Shown: positions 52,832-63,164, counted from the first letter of the stretch. The stretch is 64,000 nt of DNA from Paenibacillus sp. SZ31 (GCF_012912005.1 NZ_JABBEA010000002.1:558001-622000); one strand, 5' to 3'. The notes: a model not told the origin generated them from the sequence alone. Numbers and translations: made by a program.

Positions 52832-54184
52832 TTACTTGTTGGGATCAATTAAAATGGATATGGCACTTTTTCTTTCCATTTGGAAACATAGCAGCTCTTC
52901 ATTTCGCAGCTTAGTCTGCACATTCGTTGTCTCTTCTCCATCGTTGAAAAGGACTACTGCGACGGAACCGTCTATATTTTTGAACGCCACAGAAAAGATA
53001 GAATCATTACTGGCCGTTGATTCAATACGAACAGCCTTTGGACGAATCAAGGCACTAAAGTGTGCCAATGCATAATAATCAAGTGTATACGTAAGCTCCC
53101 TCGTCTGTTGATTCACTTGCACGATCCCACGACATGTACTGCGACCAAAACCAGGAACCGTAGGCCCATTATTCTCATCAAGAGCCATGTTCCACAGTAC
53201 AAAAGACTTGCTGTAATTGCGAAGAATCTGAATACCCGTTCGCATTACATTGGAGAAGGCCTGCTCAAATGGTGGGATCCACTCTCCACCCGAACCTTCA
53301 GTGAAATGCACTTCTTTACCTGCAAAAGCTTCATAGACCTTCGTTTGAGCAGAAGCATTGCCCCCGTACCAATGCCAGGCCACTCCGTCCACTTCATCTC
53401 CCGCTTGTTCCAGAACGGTCAGCGGATAGTCCGGTTGATCCCAATTGTGATCGTAACAGAGAATCTTGGTTTGAATATCGTTTTGCACAAAGGCTGGTTT
53501 AAGATGGTTTTTGATAAAATCTGCTTGGGCCTCGGCTGGCATCAACATACCCGGATAGTGCCCTGGTTCATAAAGCGCCTCATTCTGTGGTGTGATGGCA
53601 TGAATCGGTAATCCTTGCTTAGCATAGGCTTGAATGTATTTCACAAAATATTGCGCATAAACGGGATACCATTCCGCCTTCAACCGCCCGGTAATCATCG
53701 ATCCGCTCGTTTTCATCCATCCCGGTGCACTCCATGGTGAAGCAAACAGTTTCAGTTCAGAATTCAATGCCAAAGCCTGCTGCGTTAAAGGAATAACGTC
53801 TTCTTCATCATGGGAAATACTGAATTGGGTTAATTCTGGGTCCGTCTGCTGTTCGGGCATATCGTTATAACTGTATACCGTTCTGGCGTAGTCCGAAGCC
53901 CCCATTGGATTACGGATGACTGATAGCCCGATCCCTTTCTCCGAATGAAACAGTCGGGTCATGACCTCATCCCGTTGCTCCTCATTCAAGATTTGGTTGA
54001 TCAAATAGGCAGATGAATCGGTAAAAGAAGCACCAAAGCCGTCCATCTCCTGATACGTTAGCTCATCGTCAAGTTGAATGGTGGTTGTCTCCTTATCGGC
54101 ATCCAGTGGTTTCAATTGCTCCGAGGACACGGATACGAATAATTCATCTTCTCCTGTCGATTTGTACATTTTGAATGTAGTCAT
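52832..54184 (-). CDS. GH30 glycoside hydrolase (glucosylceramidase-like)
   Basis: A 450-residue enzyme with the GH30 (beta/alpha)8 plus beta-sandwich layout. MDGFGASFTDSSAYL near residue 47, IRNPMGASDYA, FASPWSAPGWMK, catalytic acid Glu202 in TPQNEALYEP and nucleophile Glu296 in HFTEGSGG. Members are retaining beta-glucosidases, beta-xylosidases or beta-1,6-glucanases. No signal peptide, so it acts inside the cell on imported glycans. AAAGGAG precedes the ATG. It is the last gene of the LplB/YtcP/LplA-type transporter operon. Confidence 0.94.
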   Translation of the reverse strand: MTTFKMYKSTGEDELFVSVSSEQLKPLDADKETTTIQLDDELTYQEMDGFGASFTDSSAYLINQILNEEQRDEVMTRLFHSEKGIGLSVIRNPMGASDYARTVYSYNDMPEQQTDPELTQFSISHDEEDVIPLTQQALALNSELKLFASPWSAPGWMKTSGSMITGRLKAEWYPVYAQYFVKYIQAYAKQGLPIHAITPQNEALYEPGHYPGMLMPAEAQADFIKNHLKPAFVQNDIQTKILCYDHNWDQPDYPLTVLEQAGDEVDGVAWHWYGGNASAQTKVYEAFAGKEVHFTEGSGGEWIPPFEQAFSNVMRTGIQILRNYSKSFVLWNMALDENNGPTVPGFGRSTCRGIVQVNQQTRELTYTLDYYALAHFSALIRPKAVRIESTASNDSIFSVAFKNIDGSVAVVLFNDGEETTNVQTKLRNEELLCFQMERKSAISILIDPNK

Positions 54185-54206
54185 AGGATTCTCCTTTGTA
54201 TTTCTA

Positions 54207-55850
54207 TTATTGAATGCCTAGTTTCTCTTTGTTCAATTTCATCTTTTCACTGCGTACCTTCACAATCTCTTCCCAACGGTTCTCACCTAAAAATGACTTG
54301 TAAGCAGCCAGTGTATTGTCATACGAGGCATCATCTTTGGACCGTACCATACTGACCAGTGTTGTATTCCATTTGGTGTTAATCGCCGACAACGCACGAG
54401 CTTCAGGTGTACCTTGATCCGGGCTAATATTCTCCAGAATGAAGTGTGGTTTTAGCTTGCCTTTACCCCACTCTTGCATCTGTTTAATCGCTTCCGGAAA
54501 AGCATCTGCACTCAGCGCTTTATGGCGATCATGACCGAAGAACATAAATTCACCCATCCGATAATCCTTTTTGAATTGATCCGCGTTATTAAGTTGCAGG
54601 TCTTTCACAGCTGGCAGCAATTCAACGGTACCGTCGGTTTTAGTCTGGTAGGTCTCCCCCTCGATCCCGTAATTCATGAGCGTCTGGCCTTCTTCACTCA
54701 GCAAGTATGTGAATATCTGAATAGCCTTGGCCGGATCTTTACAGTCCTTGGAAATGAAATTGATCATCCACCCGGTTATTCCAGATTGATTCAATGTTGG
54801 TGCATTGCCTTTGGTACTCTGCGGTCCATCGATAGCAACATATTCTTTACCTGGATTCGCACTCATATAGATTTGCAAGTTTCCTCCTTGTTGAGGTGTA
54901 CCGTCAAGCAGCATGGTCGCATATTTACCGGACTTCACTTTTTCCTCAAAAGCGGTTCCATCATCGGCAAAACTGTCATCACTGATATTGCCGTCTCTAT
55001 ACACTGCGTTCAATGTCTTCAACCACGTGAGATAATCTTCATCCAGATTGCGATCGTAGAATTCTCCTGATTCGGTCTCCAACGGAACACCGATGAAATC
55101 TTGTAACGTATCCCCGAGTGAACCTGTTCCTTCACCAATGGAGTTAAACCCAAACGGAATCAGCGCAGGGAACTCTTGCTTAATTCGTTTCATCACACTC
55201 TGGAATTCTTCTGGCGTTCCAATGACCGGACTACCCAAAGCTTCGTACACATCTTTACGAATGATAAATGCCGTTTTGGCAGGAATGTTACCGCTATCAT
55301 AATCCTCTTGCGTATTGGAATAGTTCGGGTAACCATAGGTTTTACCATCTGCCAATTGGAACCAGTTCAATGTATCGGCAGCCGCAACTTTATTGAAGTA
55401 AGGATCATATTTTTCCGCCAGATCATTCAGCGGCATAGCCCAGGTTGCAGCTTTTTGTACCACAGGAGAATTCGAGTCAAATACGGTCAGCAAGTCAGGC
55501 ATATCTCCACCTGCGAAAAAGGTGTTTAACTTGGTATCATCACCTGTGATGAATTTAATATTGATGTTCAGATCCTCTTTGATTTTCTTGGTAACAATGT
55601 CCTTGCCAAAATCGGTGTTCCACCAGTCAGCATTGACGTACCATGTCAGGTCGGTAGCCTCTTCCTTTTTATCCAACTGCCAAGCTGGCTTTTCTGGGTC
55701 AACCGTATAACGATCTTCAATGGATACCCAGTTTCCTTCACTGGAGCCCCCAGACCCACCACTGCAACCTGTAATCATAAGTACGGCTGTGAGCAGTGTT
55801 GCGAGCAATTTAATCCCTTTTTTGCCTGATGCCTTATTCAACTTCAACAT
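54207..55850 (-). CDS. Extracellular solute-binding lipoprotein, LplA type
   Basis: From the ATG at 55850 (GGAGG nine bases upstream) the protein has 547 residues. The signal peptide ends MITGC with lipidated Cys29, followed by a Gly/Ser linker. The mature part (TWYVNADWWNTDFGKDIVTK, FFAGGDMPDLLTVF, GSLGDTLQDFIGVPLE, MLLDGTPQQGG) fits the large LplA/YtcQ binding proteins common in Paenibacillus. It delivers oligosaccharides to the two permeases encoded upstream. It is followed 22 bp later by GH30. Confidence 0.93.
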   Translation of the reverse strand: MLKLNKASGKKGIKLLATLLTAVLMITGCSGGSGGSSEGNWVSIEDRYTVDPEKPAWQLDKKEEATDLTWYVNADWWNTDFGKDIVTKKIKEDLNINIKFITGDDTKLNTFFAGGDMPDLLTVFDSNSPVVQKAATWAMPLNDLAEKYDPYFNKVAAADTLNWFQLADGKTYGYPNYSNTQEDYDSGNIPAKTAFIIRKDVYEALGSPVIGTPEEFQSVMKRIKQEFPALIPFGFNSIGEGTGSLGDTLQDFIGVPLETESGEFYDRNLDEDYLTWLKTLNAVYRDGNISDDSFADDGTAFEEKVKSGKYATMLLDGTPQQGGNLQIYMSANPGKEYVAIDGPQSTKGNAPTLNQSGITGWMINFISKDCKDPAKAIQIFTYLLSEEGQTLMNYGIEGETYQTKTDGTVELLPAVKDLQLNNADQFKKDYRMGEFMFFGHDRHKALSADAFPEAIKQMQEWGKGKLKPHFILENISPDQGTPEARALSAINTKWNTTLVSMVRSKDDASYDNTLAAYKSFLGENRWEEIVKVRSEKMKLNKEKLGIQ

Positions 55851-55887
55851 GTTTTTGTTCCTCCTCAAAATGGGATATTTGTTGCTC

Positions 55888-56775
55888 CTATTCCTTGACT
55901 GCTCCGAGCATCATTCCCGAGATAAAGTATCTCTGAACAATGGGATAAATCAGCACGATAGGGAGTGTTGTAATGACAATGGTGGCCAACTGCACGCCTT
56001 TGGTCGTTGTTTCAATGACAGCCGAACCCCCGACATTTTGCATGGATTGTGTCTGTGACTGTACGATAATTTCGTACAACATCATCTGGAGTGGATATAG
56101 TGACTGATCGGTAATGTATAACTTGGTTGTCATGAAGTCGTTCCATTGCCCCACCCCATTAAATAGGGCAATCGTAGCCATGGCAGGCATAGAGAGTGGA
56201 ATGAAGATTTTCAGAAAAATATGCCAATCCCCTGCGCCGTCAATCTTGGCCGATTCTTCCAGCGAATCCGGGACATTCCGGAAGAAATTCATCAGAATCA
56301 CGACATCATAGAAGCTGAACAACGCCGGAATAATGTACACCCAGAAGCTGTTAAGCAAGCCAAGTGATTTGATTAACAGGTATGTCGGGATCATGCCGCC
56401 CGAGAAGAACATGGTAATAACACCCATGGCAACGTATAATTTACGGCCTCTTATGTACTTTTTGCTCAGACCGTAACCAACCATGGCACAAAAGAACACA
56501 TGTGTTACAACGCCAATCGTTGTTTTGGACACCGATATGAAAAATGCCTGCCAGATGCCCTGATCATTAAATACCGCTCTGTAATTCTCCAGCGAGAATT
56601 CCGGTGACCAGAAGATGAATCCACCTTCCGCCAACGCTTTGCCTGAACTAAAGGAAGAGATGATGACATTCCAGAGCGGAACCAGAATAACGATCGTACA
56701 GATGATTAACAAAATCATATTTAAGGTATCAAAGATCCGACTATCAAGATCTTCTTTTGCCACCTTTCCATTCAC
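55888..56775 (-). CDS. Carbohydrate ABC transporter permease, LplC/YtcP type
   Basis: A 295-residue protein with six membrane segments. The GTG start has AAGGAGG upstream. SSFSSGKALAEGGFIFWSPE and the EAA loop EESAKIDGAGDWHIFLKIFIPL mark the YtcP/LplC group, and the C-terminus YFISGMMLGAVKE is typical. It pairs with the LplB-type permease 15 bp upstream. No ATPase gene is present. Confidence 0.94.
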   Translation of the reverse strand: MNGKVAKEDLDSRIFDTLNMILLIICTIVILVPLWNVIISSFSSGKALAEGGFIFWSPEFSLENYRAVFNDQGIWQAFFISVSKTTIGVVTHVFFCAMVGYGLSKKYIRGRKLYVAMGVITMFFSGGMIPTYLLIKSLGLLNSFWVYIIPALFSFYDVVILMNFFRNVPDSLEESAKIDGAGDWHIFLKIFIPLSMPAMATIALFNGVGQWNDFMTTKLYITDQSLYPLQMMLYEIIVQSQTQSMQNVGGSAVIETTTKGVQLATIVITTLPIVLIYPIVQRYFISGMMLGAVKE

Positions 56776-56790
56776 GCGGGATGCCTCCTT

Positions 56791-57780
56791 CTACAACACA
56801 GATTGATTATCGTTTAATTTGCTCGTAATTTTGTTCGCCGTGACGAGTAGAATGACAGAGATGATCGAGACACCCAAGCCAACGGCCGTTGCATATGAAA
56901 AGTCGCCCTGTGACATCCCCATACGATAGACGTACGAATTGATGACTTCCGCTTTGTCTCGGTTCTGGGAGTTCATGAGAACCAGTGTCTGATCCAGATT
57001 GGACCCTAATAAACCGCTTACAGTTAGAATCAGATTTAAGCTGATGATTGATTTCATGTTGGGCAATGTGATATTCCATATCTGTCTAAGACGGCTTGCA
57101 CCATCGATTTTGGCCGCTTCATAATACGTAGGATCAATCTTCGCCATGATCGCCAGATACAGAATGGTTCCCCAGCCTGCCTCTTTCCAAATATCCGATA
57201 AGGTAGCAATCCACCAATACTTGCCTGCATCCAGCAAGATGTTCTGTGGTTGAGAGATCACTCCCAGGCTAAGTAACAATTGATTAAATAACCCCGTGGT
57301 TGAAAACCAAGTGATCAGCATTCCACCGAGTACGATCCAAGACAGGAAGTGAGGTAAATATGAAACCGTTTGCACAAATTTCTTGAAGCGTCCGCTGTTT
57401 AACTCGTAGATCATGATTGCAAGAATGATGGGAATTACGAAGCCTATACCCAGTTTCAAAAAACTGATCCCCAGCGTATTCACGACCGCATCCCAGAAGT
57501 ATTTGTCTGACAAAATGATTCTGAAATTATCGAGTCCTACCCATGGAGCGGTGGCCAACGTATCAATGACCGTGTAACTTTTGAAAGCAATCGTCAACCC
57601 GTATATTGGGATATAACAGAAAATAATCATAAAGATAATGCCCGGGATAATCATTGATTGAATCTCCCATTGTCTTCGATAATCCACTATGAATTCTTTG
57701 ATCCTTTGTCCCATGGGCTTTTTTCCATTGGGACTGATCGCATTTTTACCGGTTGATGTCTCTACGGCTAATTTATCCAC
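56791..57780 (-). CDS. Carbohydrate ABC transporter permease, LplB type
   Basis: A 329-residue protein with six membrane segments. PGIIFMIIFCYIPIYGLTIAF and APWVGLDNFRIIL are LplB landmarks, and the EAA loop is YEAAKIDGASRLRQIWNITLPN. It starts at a GTG with GGAGGGG upstream. It is the first gene of the operon and is preceded by a LacI-type palindrome (57812-57827). Confidence 0.94.
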   Translation of the reverse strand: MDKLAVETSTGKNAISPNGKKPMGQRIKEFIVDYRRQWEIQSMIIPGIIFMIIFCYIPIYGLTIAFKSYTVIDTLATAPWVGLDNFRIILSDKYFWDAVVNTLGISFLKLGIGFVIPIILAIMIYELNSGRFKKFVQTVSYLPHFLSWIVLGGMLITWFSTTGLFNQLLLSLGVISQPQNILLDAGKYWWIATLSDIWKEAGWGTILYLAIMAKIDPTYYEAAKIDGASRLRQIWNITLPNMKSIISLNLILTVSGLLGSNLDQTLVLMNSQNRDKAEVINSYVYRMGMSQGDFSYATAVGLGVSIISVILLVTANKITSKLNDNQSVL

Positions 57781-57811
57781 GTTCTTTTACTCCCCTCCAT
57801 CATGCATGTTT

Positions 57812-57827
57812 ATAAAAACGTTTTTAT
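57812..57827. promoter_or_regulatory. LacI-type operator at the LplB-GH30 operon promoter
   Basis: ATAAAAACGTTTTTAT is a perfect 16-bp palindrome. The same sequence lies in the promoter of the adjacent LacI gene (58933-58950). It is 32 bp upstream of the LplB-type start. Confidence 0.85.
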
Positions 57828-57863
57828 TTTTCGGCATAAAAATCCCCTTTACTTTTATTTATG

Positions 57864-57916
57864 TAAAAAAAGACCGGAGAAGATGATTCAGCTTATGTAC
57901 GATAATCTTTCCGGTC
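57864..57916 (-). terminator. Terminator overlapping the 3' end of the LacI gene
   Basis: On the minus strand GACCGGA...TCCGGTC, extended by AAGAT/ATCTT, is followed by seven T. The 5' arm lies inside the last codons of the LacI gene. It isolates the regulator from the transporter operon downstream. Confidence 0.8.
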
Positions 57917-58915
57917 AATCTTCACGTGGCTTGAACCTCTCACCACCAGCTCACCCGCCAATTTCTGTGCAGCCCCTTGTTCTTTCTCCTTGATCATACC
58001 CACCAGTTGATTGATGGCCAGGATACCCTGTCTTGCAATTTGATTTCTTACCGTTGTAAGTGGTGGGGAAAAATACTGGGCGATATCGATATCATCGAAA
58101 CCCACGACACTAACATCTTGAGGCACTTCAAAGCCCTCAGATTTCAACGCATGCATACAACCAATTGCACTCAAGTCATTCCCTGCAAGAAATGCATCAG
58201 GCCGCTTGCCAGGGTGCAAGTGAAGGAAAGATTTTATAGCACTATACGTGCTCTCCTCCTCAAAATACCCCTGTATAATGTAATCTTCATCGATTGGAAG
58301 CTGGTATTCACGCAGGGCAGCCAGATAGCCATCTCTACGCTGTACACTGTCAAACATCGTGTCCACACCCGAAATATAAGCAATTTTCTTGTGCCCCAGC
58401 CCAATTAAATACTTGGTAGCTTCGTAAGCCGCCACATACGAGTCAAAAATGACACTTCCCATCGTATCGCTCTGATAGACCCGATCCAAAAAAACAGCCT
58501 TGATCTTATCTTTCTCCATCGCGATAATATCTTGCTCGTCGATTCGAAGCTCTTCGTAGATAATGACGCCATCCACCCGCCGCCCCAGAATGTTACTCAT
58601 AATAACGTGTTTATCTTTGGTCACAAATACATTCAGACCATACCCAAGACGATCACATTCACGAGACATCGACTCCACCAGCTTATAGAAATACGGACCC
58701 GATACACTTGTGGTGAAAAAACCAAGCATTTTAGTTTGACCGGACTTCAATAGCTTACCATTCAGGTTAGGCACATAGTTCAAACGCTCTGCCACCTTAA
58801 GAACATGCGATTTGGTCTCCGGGTTTAAGACATCCACACCATTTAAGGCGTTAGAGACCGTCGATATGGATACGCCAGCTTCTCTTGCTACATCTTTAAT
58901 CGTTATCTTAGCCAT
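57893..58915 (-). CDS. LacI family transcriptional repressor
   Basis: A 340-residue repressor. The N-terminal helix-turn-helix reads ITIKDVAREAGVSISTVSNAL with the hinge helix NYVPNLNGKLLKSG. Residues 60-330 are the periplasmic-binding-like sensor (MLGFFTTSVSGPYFYKLVES, FLAGNDLSAIGCMHALKSEG, VSVVGFDDIDIAQYFSPPLT). AAAGGA precedes the ATG. The identical palindromes before its own gene and before the LplB operon make that operon its target, with autoregulation. Confidence 0.95.
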   Translation of the reverse strand: MAKITIKDVAREAGVSISTVSNALNGVDVLNPETKSHVLKVAERLNYVPNLNGKLLKSGQTKMLGFFTTSVSGPYFYKLVESMSRECDRLGYGLNVFVTKDKHVIMSNILGRRVDGVIIYEELRIDEQDIIAMEKDKIKAVFLDRVYQSDTMGSVIFDSYVAAYEATKYLIGLGHKKIAYISGVDTMFDSVQRRDGYLAALREYQLPIDEDYIIQGYFEEESTYSAIKSFLHLHPGKRPDAFLAGNDLSAIGCMHALKSEGFEVPQDVSVVGFDDIDIAQYFSPPLTTVRNQIARQGILAINQLVGMIKEKEQGAAQKLAGELVVRGSSHVKIDRKDYRT

Positions 58916-58932
58916 AAGTTTTGTTCCTTTAC

Positions 58933-58950
58933 TATAAAAACGTTTTTATA
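58933..58950. promoter_or_regulatory. LacI-type operator upstream of the LacI gene
   Basis: TATAAAAACGTTTTTATA is a perfect 18-bp palindrome located 18 bp before the LacI start. Its 16-bp core is identical to the site at 57812-57827. Confidence 0.85.
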
Positions 58951-58965
58951 ATGTTTAAATTATCA

Positions 58966-58979
58966 TAAAACCGTTTTCA
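58966..58979 (-). promoter_or_regulatory. Possible catabolite-responsive element (cre)
   Basis: On the minus strand TGAAAACGGTTTTA differs from the cre consensus TGWAANCGNTNWCA at one position. It lies next to the LacI operator and could link the operon to CcpA-mediated glucose repression. Confidence 0.4.
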
Positions 58980-59049
58980 TGGCAACACTTTAATTTGTGA
59001 GTTCAGGCATCGTGTCCTTTATCTATAGCTATATGCCACTGTGGACGCT

Positions 59050-59073
59050 AAAAAACGGCTCACTTGTGAGCCG
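59050..59073 (-). terminator. Intrinsic terminator of thioredoxin-like gene
   Basis: CGGCTCAC and GTGAGCCG form a stem with a minimal loop, and the minus strand then reads TTTTTT. It lies 23 bp after the stop at 59096. Confidence 0.85.
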
Positions 59074-59095
59074 CCGTTCATGAAGCTTTAGCTTT

Positions 59096-59440
59096 CTATT
59101 CCTCATCTTGGATATACATGGAGTGAATCTGTTGCAGCTGCTCTTCCAGACGTTCCAAGCGTACGAAGCGATCCGCTCGAATATATTCCTTCTGCTCCAC
59201 AAGCATGATCATTGTTGGAACGGTAAAAATAAGAAACTTGGATGCAACCTCTTCCACGTCGTTAGCATTAATGTGACCCATGTATAGAGATGGATAAGGT
59301 TCAAGCAACGCCCTGATCTTGGGAAGTAAAGCGTGGCACACACTGCACTCTGGCCGAGACACATACAAAAAAATCAATTCATGTTGTTGAATCGCCTCTT
59401 CAACCATTGTTATGGATGTTAACTCATGAATATCTTTCAT
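59096..59440 (-). CDS. Thioredoxin family protein
   Basis: A 114-residue cytosolic protein with a thioredoxin fold. The active-site motif is ECSVCH (Cys32, Cys35), preceded by LIFLYVSRP. The cis-proline segment is FTVPTMIM. The CSVC motif is a variant of CGPC and resembles small Firmicute thioredoxin-like proteins. It probably exchanges disulfides or monothiols; the partner is unknown. AAAGGG precedes the ATG. It is a single-gene unit. Confidence 0.9.
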   Translation of the reverse strand: MKDIHELTSITMVEEAIQQHELIFLYVSRPECSVCHALLPKIRALLEPYPSLYMGHINANDVEEVASKFLIFTVPTMIMLVEQKEYIRADRFVRLERLEEQLQQIHSMYIQDEE

Positions 59441-59558
59441 AGAAGCTCAACCCTTTCCGTTATTCGGTGGCTTGATCCTTTAAATTTTTTCTTTTCAAGT
59501 ATAGCCTATGTGCGTTAGAATAAAATGGAATATATCCCCATATGAAAGAGGTTATGGT

Positions 59559-59696
59559 ATGAAGAAATCATTCTTATTTCTGTTCACTGCCTTAGTAGTT
59601 GTTACTTCCTTCTCGGCGTATGCCCCTGTGTCGAATGCCTCTGACAATCTTGGAGTCAGCTTATTGTCCGATCGTCAGCAAGGTACAGTAAAGTAG
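59559..59696 (+). CDS. Phr-like secreted signalling peptide precursor (45 aa)
   Basis: From the ATG at 59559 (AGAGGT site upstream) the frame encodes 45 residues: a Lys-rich start MKKSFLFLFTALVVVTSFSA, a likely signal peptidase cut after VSNA, and the short tail SDNLGVSLLSDRQQGTVK. Size, signal peptide and a C-terminal D-R-polar-polar-Gly-Thr segment resemble Phr precursors (whose mature pentapeptides are like ARNQT or ERGMT). No rap gene is adjacent, so this would be an orphan. An alternative is a small secreted peptide with another role. A terminator follows at 59715. Confidence 0.55.
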   Translation: MKKSFLFLFTALVVVTSFSAYAPVSNASDNLGVSLLSDRQQGTVK

Positions 59697-59714
59697 TACT
59701 TGTACAGAAAGTAA

Positions 59715-59752
59715 CAGGCGACAATTCGGATAACATCTGAATTAGTCGCCTG
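59715..59752. terminator. Bidirectional terminator between peptide gene and DUF3817 gene
   Basis: CAGGCGAC and GTCGCCTG, extended by AATTC/GAATT with one bulge each, form a strong hairpin. Downstream of it on the plus strand is T-rich sequence. It serves the two convergent genes. Confidence 0.75.
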
Positions 59753-59775
59753 CTTTCATTTATTCTTATTGATGT

Positions 59776-60078
59776 TTACTTCCAATCTCTCTTCCGAAGA
59801 TAGGATTCGAATACGAAAGTTCCAAAAGGCAATAGACCAGCGAGTCCACCCATCAACCAGCGTGTTATCTTCCACTTTTTGACCACAGCCAAATGCACTA
59901 GCGCAATAAGGTACAAAGGAAACAAAATACCATGAATCATGCCCATTACGGCTACAGCGGAAGAAATATCTGCAAAATATTTCAGAGGCATAGCAATAAA
60001 AATCAACAGAAGTAATGATACGCCCTCCCATATGCCCGCAATTCTGAATCGGCCTGTCAATGTCTTCATAAAGTCCAT
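59776..60078 (-). CDS. DUF3817 membrane protein
   Basis: From the ATG at 60078 (AAAGGTGAG upstream) the protein has 100 residues and three membrane segments. The pattern RFRIAGIWEGVSLLLLIFIA, PLKYFADIS, AVAVMGMIHGILFPLYLIAL and a final GLLPFGTFVFE is that of DUF3817. The family is unknown in function. It is convergent with the Phr-like gene and has no obvious operon partner. Confidence 0.85.
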   Translation of the reverse strand: MDFMKTLTGRFRIAGIWEGVSLLLLIFIAMPLKYFADISSAVAVMGMIHGILFPLYLIALVHLAVVKKWKITRWLMGGLAGLLPFGTFVFESYLRKRDWK

Positions 60079-60238
60079 TCTCACCTTTCCCGCAAATCAT
60101 TTGTGAAATATGTAACTTGTAACATGATACGAAAACTTCACGCCACATCTCGGTACAGATATGTCGCTCTGTTCTAAAGCTCATATTCAGTATAACGTAT
60201 GAATCGGAATCGAATATGCTTCAAATTTGAATAATTAT

Positions 60239-60282
60239 TGAATCCCTAATCCCTGATTCCCACATCAAGTGTTAGGGATTCA
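60239..60282. repeat. Inverted repeat at the end of the second LacI gene
   Basis: GAATCCCTAA and TTAGGGATTC are perfect 10-bp arms around 22 bases. The inner arm overlaps the LacI stop codon at 60280. No T-run follows, so it is a doubtful terminator. Confidence 0.4.
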
Positions 60283-61248
60283 AGTCGTCTCACGCTCAAT
60301 CAGCTGATATGTCAGCTGTTCGGTCTGCAACTCTGTTTTACCCAATACGGCCCACAATTGATGAAAAGCCTGGGTGGCCTGCTCCGCAATGGGATTGTGT
60401 ATGGTCGTGATTCCGAGAACACGGGAAAGCTCGATATCATCGAACCCCACAATGGCAAGTTGTTCCGGTACCTGAATATTCCTTCTGCGTGCTTCACTCA
60501 AAATGCCGATGGCTGCATAATCATTCGAACATAATACGGCCTGTGGAAGTTCTGGCCCCTCTGCCATTCTTCGCATCGCTTCTTCACCATCTGTGGAGCT
60601 AAATACGGAATATTGATAAGCTTCAGTCCACACTTGCACCCCTCTGCTCTTCATGAAAGATTCATAGGCTTCACGGCGACTCTGGGTATTCAGACTTTCA
60701 GCCCTGCCAAATGCATTTGCAATTCGGGTGTATCCTCTCGAAACCAGATGCTCCAGAGCTAACTTATACCCTTGTGCCTGATCCATCGCAACAGACGGAA
60801 TCTCGTCATTCCCCATTCGCTGCCAGGAAACAATCGGACCGTATTCCATATACGCCTTTAATTTCCGAGGATCATTAACACAAGCAATAATAACAAGCCC
60901 ATCCACTCGTTTGCTGCGCAAATCTTCGAACGCCTGTAATTCAATCTCCGGATCTCCACGGGATGTATAGATAATCGTCTGAAACCCGAAATCCATTGCT
61001 GTATCTATGAATTGATTCATGAATGTAAGAATGATCTCACTCGTGGTAGAGGTCACAATCCCAATCTGCTTGGTCTGCCCTGTAGATAACGATACCGCAT
61101 TCCGGTTCGGAATATAATTCAACTGTTTCATAATATCCGTTATGATCTGTCTTGCTTCATCACTAACATGCGGAGAATGGTTAATCACGCGTGATACAGT
61201 CGCTTTTGAGTAACCGGACCGCTTCATAATTTCATCAAACTTGGACAT
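60280..61248 (-). CDS. LacI family transcriptional regulator
   Basis: From the ATG at 61248 (AAGGGAG upstream) the protein has 322 residues. The N-terminal helix-turn-helix is a little unusual (FDEIMKRSGYSKATVSRVIN) with the hinge NYIPNRNAVSLSTGQ. The sensor domain has IGIVTSTTSEIILTFMNQ, SVAMDQAQGYKLALEHLVSR, VLCSNDYAAIGILSEARR and IVGFDDIELSRVL. It is divergent from the GH1 6-phospho-beta-glucosidase and the palindrome at 61548-61561 is its likely operator. Confidence 0.93.
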   Translation of the reverse strand: MSKFDEIMKRSGYSKATVSRVINHSPHVSDEARQIITDIMKQLNYIPNRNAVSLSTGQTKQIGIVTSTTSEIILTFMNQFIDTAMDFGFQTIIYTSRGDPEIELQAFEDLRSKRVDGLVIIACVNDPRKLKAYMEYGPIVSWQRMGNDEIPSVAMDQAQGYKLALEHLVSRGYTRIANAFGRAESLNTQSRREAYESFMKSRGVQVWTEAYQYSVFSSTDGEEAMRRMAEGPELPQAVLCSNDYAAIGILSEARRRNIQVPEQLAIVGFDDIELSRVLGITTIHNPIAEQATQAFHQLWAVLGKTELQTEQLTYQLIERETT

Positions 61249-61340
61249 CGGAGACTCCCTTCTTGCTAAAAAACTATATAAGTTCAACTAAGATTATTTA
61301 CACTGGCACTTCGATGACAGAACAACCTTCCGATCGCTGT

Positions 61341-61390
61341 TATCCCCAGATTTTTTGATTCCCATATCTAAACGGGAAAATCCGGGGATA
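61341..61390. repeat. Long hairpin preceding repeat copy B
   Basis: TATCCCCAGATTTT (61341-61354) pairs with AAAATCCGGGGATA (61377-61390) with one mismatch, with CCC/GGG inside. It has no T-run in either direction. The same order, hairpin then 72-bp repeat, occurs near 26402-26505, although the hairpin sequences differ. Confidence 0.55.
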
Positions 61391-61396
61391 GCGTAT

Positions 61397-61468
61397 GCTT
61401 CCGATGTAGCTTTCTTTCAGAAAGCTTTCAGGCGATCGCTTCGCTTCTTCTGGTTATTTCTGTCCTCT
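61397..61468 (+). repeat. 72-bp dispersed intergenic repeat, copy B
   Basis: Same orientation and 65 of 72 identical positions to 26434-26505. It carries the hairpin GCTTTCT-TTC-AGAAAGC and the palindrome GCGATCGC. Located in the LacI/GH1 intergenic region, about 75 bp before the GH1 promoter. Confidence 0.8.
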
Positions 61469-61541
61469 CCGTTTTCGTGTAAATTTTAGTTGAACTTATT
61501 TAGAATAATAGTATGCCTTAGATTGGGGTCAAAAGTAAAAC

Positions 61542-63052
<1,511 letters not shown>

Positions 63053-63164
63053 GGTTCTTTAAGTAAATGTAACAGATACATCCTTCTGTCCCTAGGCAGA
63101 TTACATGAAAAAGTGTCGGTTATACGATACCTAGCATGTTTTCTGTCTGGGGGATTTTATTTTT

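Noticed and set aside
61424..61445. GCGATCGC in repeat copy B as a HIP1-type element
   Set aside because: HIP1 is a cyanobacterial repeat; here the octamer is only part of the 72-bp repeat and is changed in copy A.
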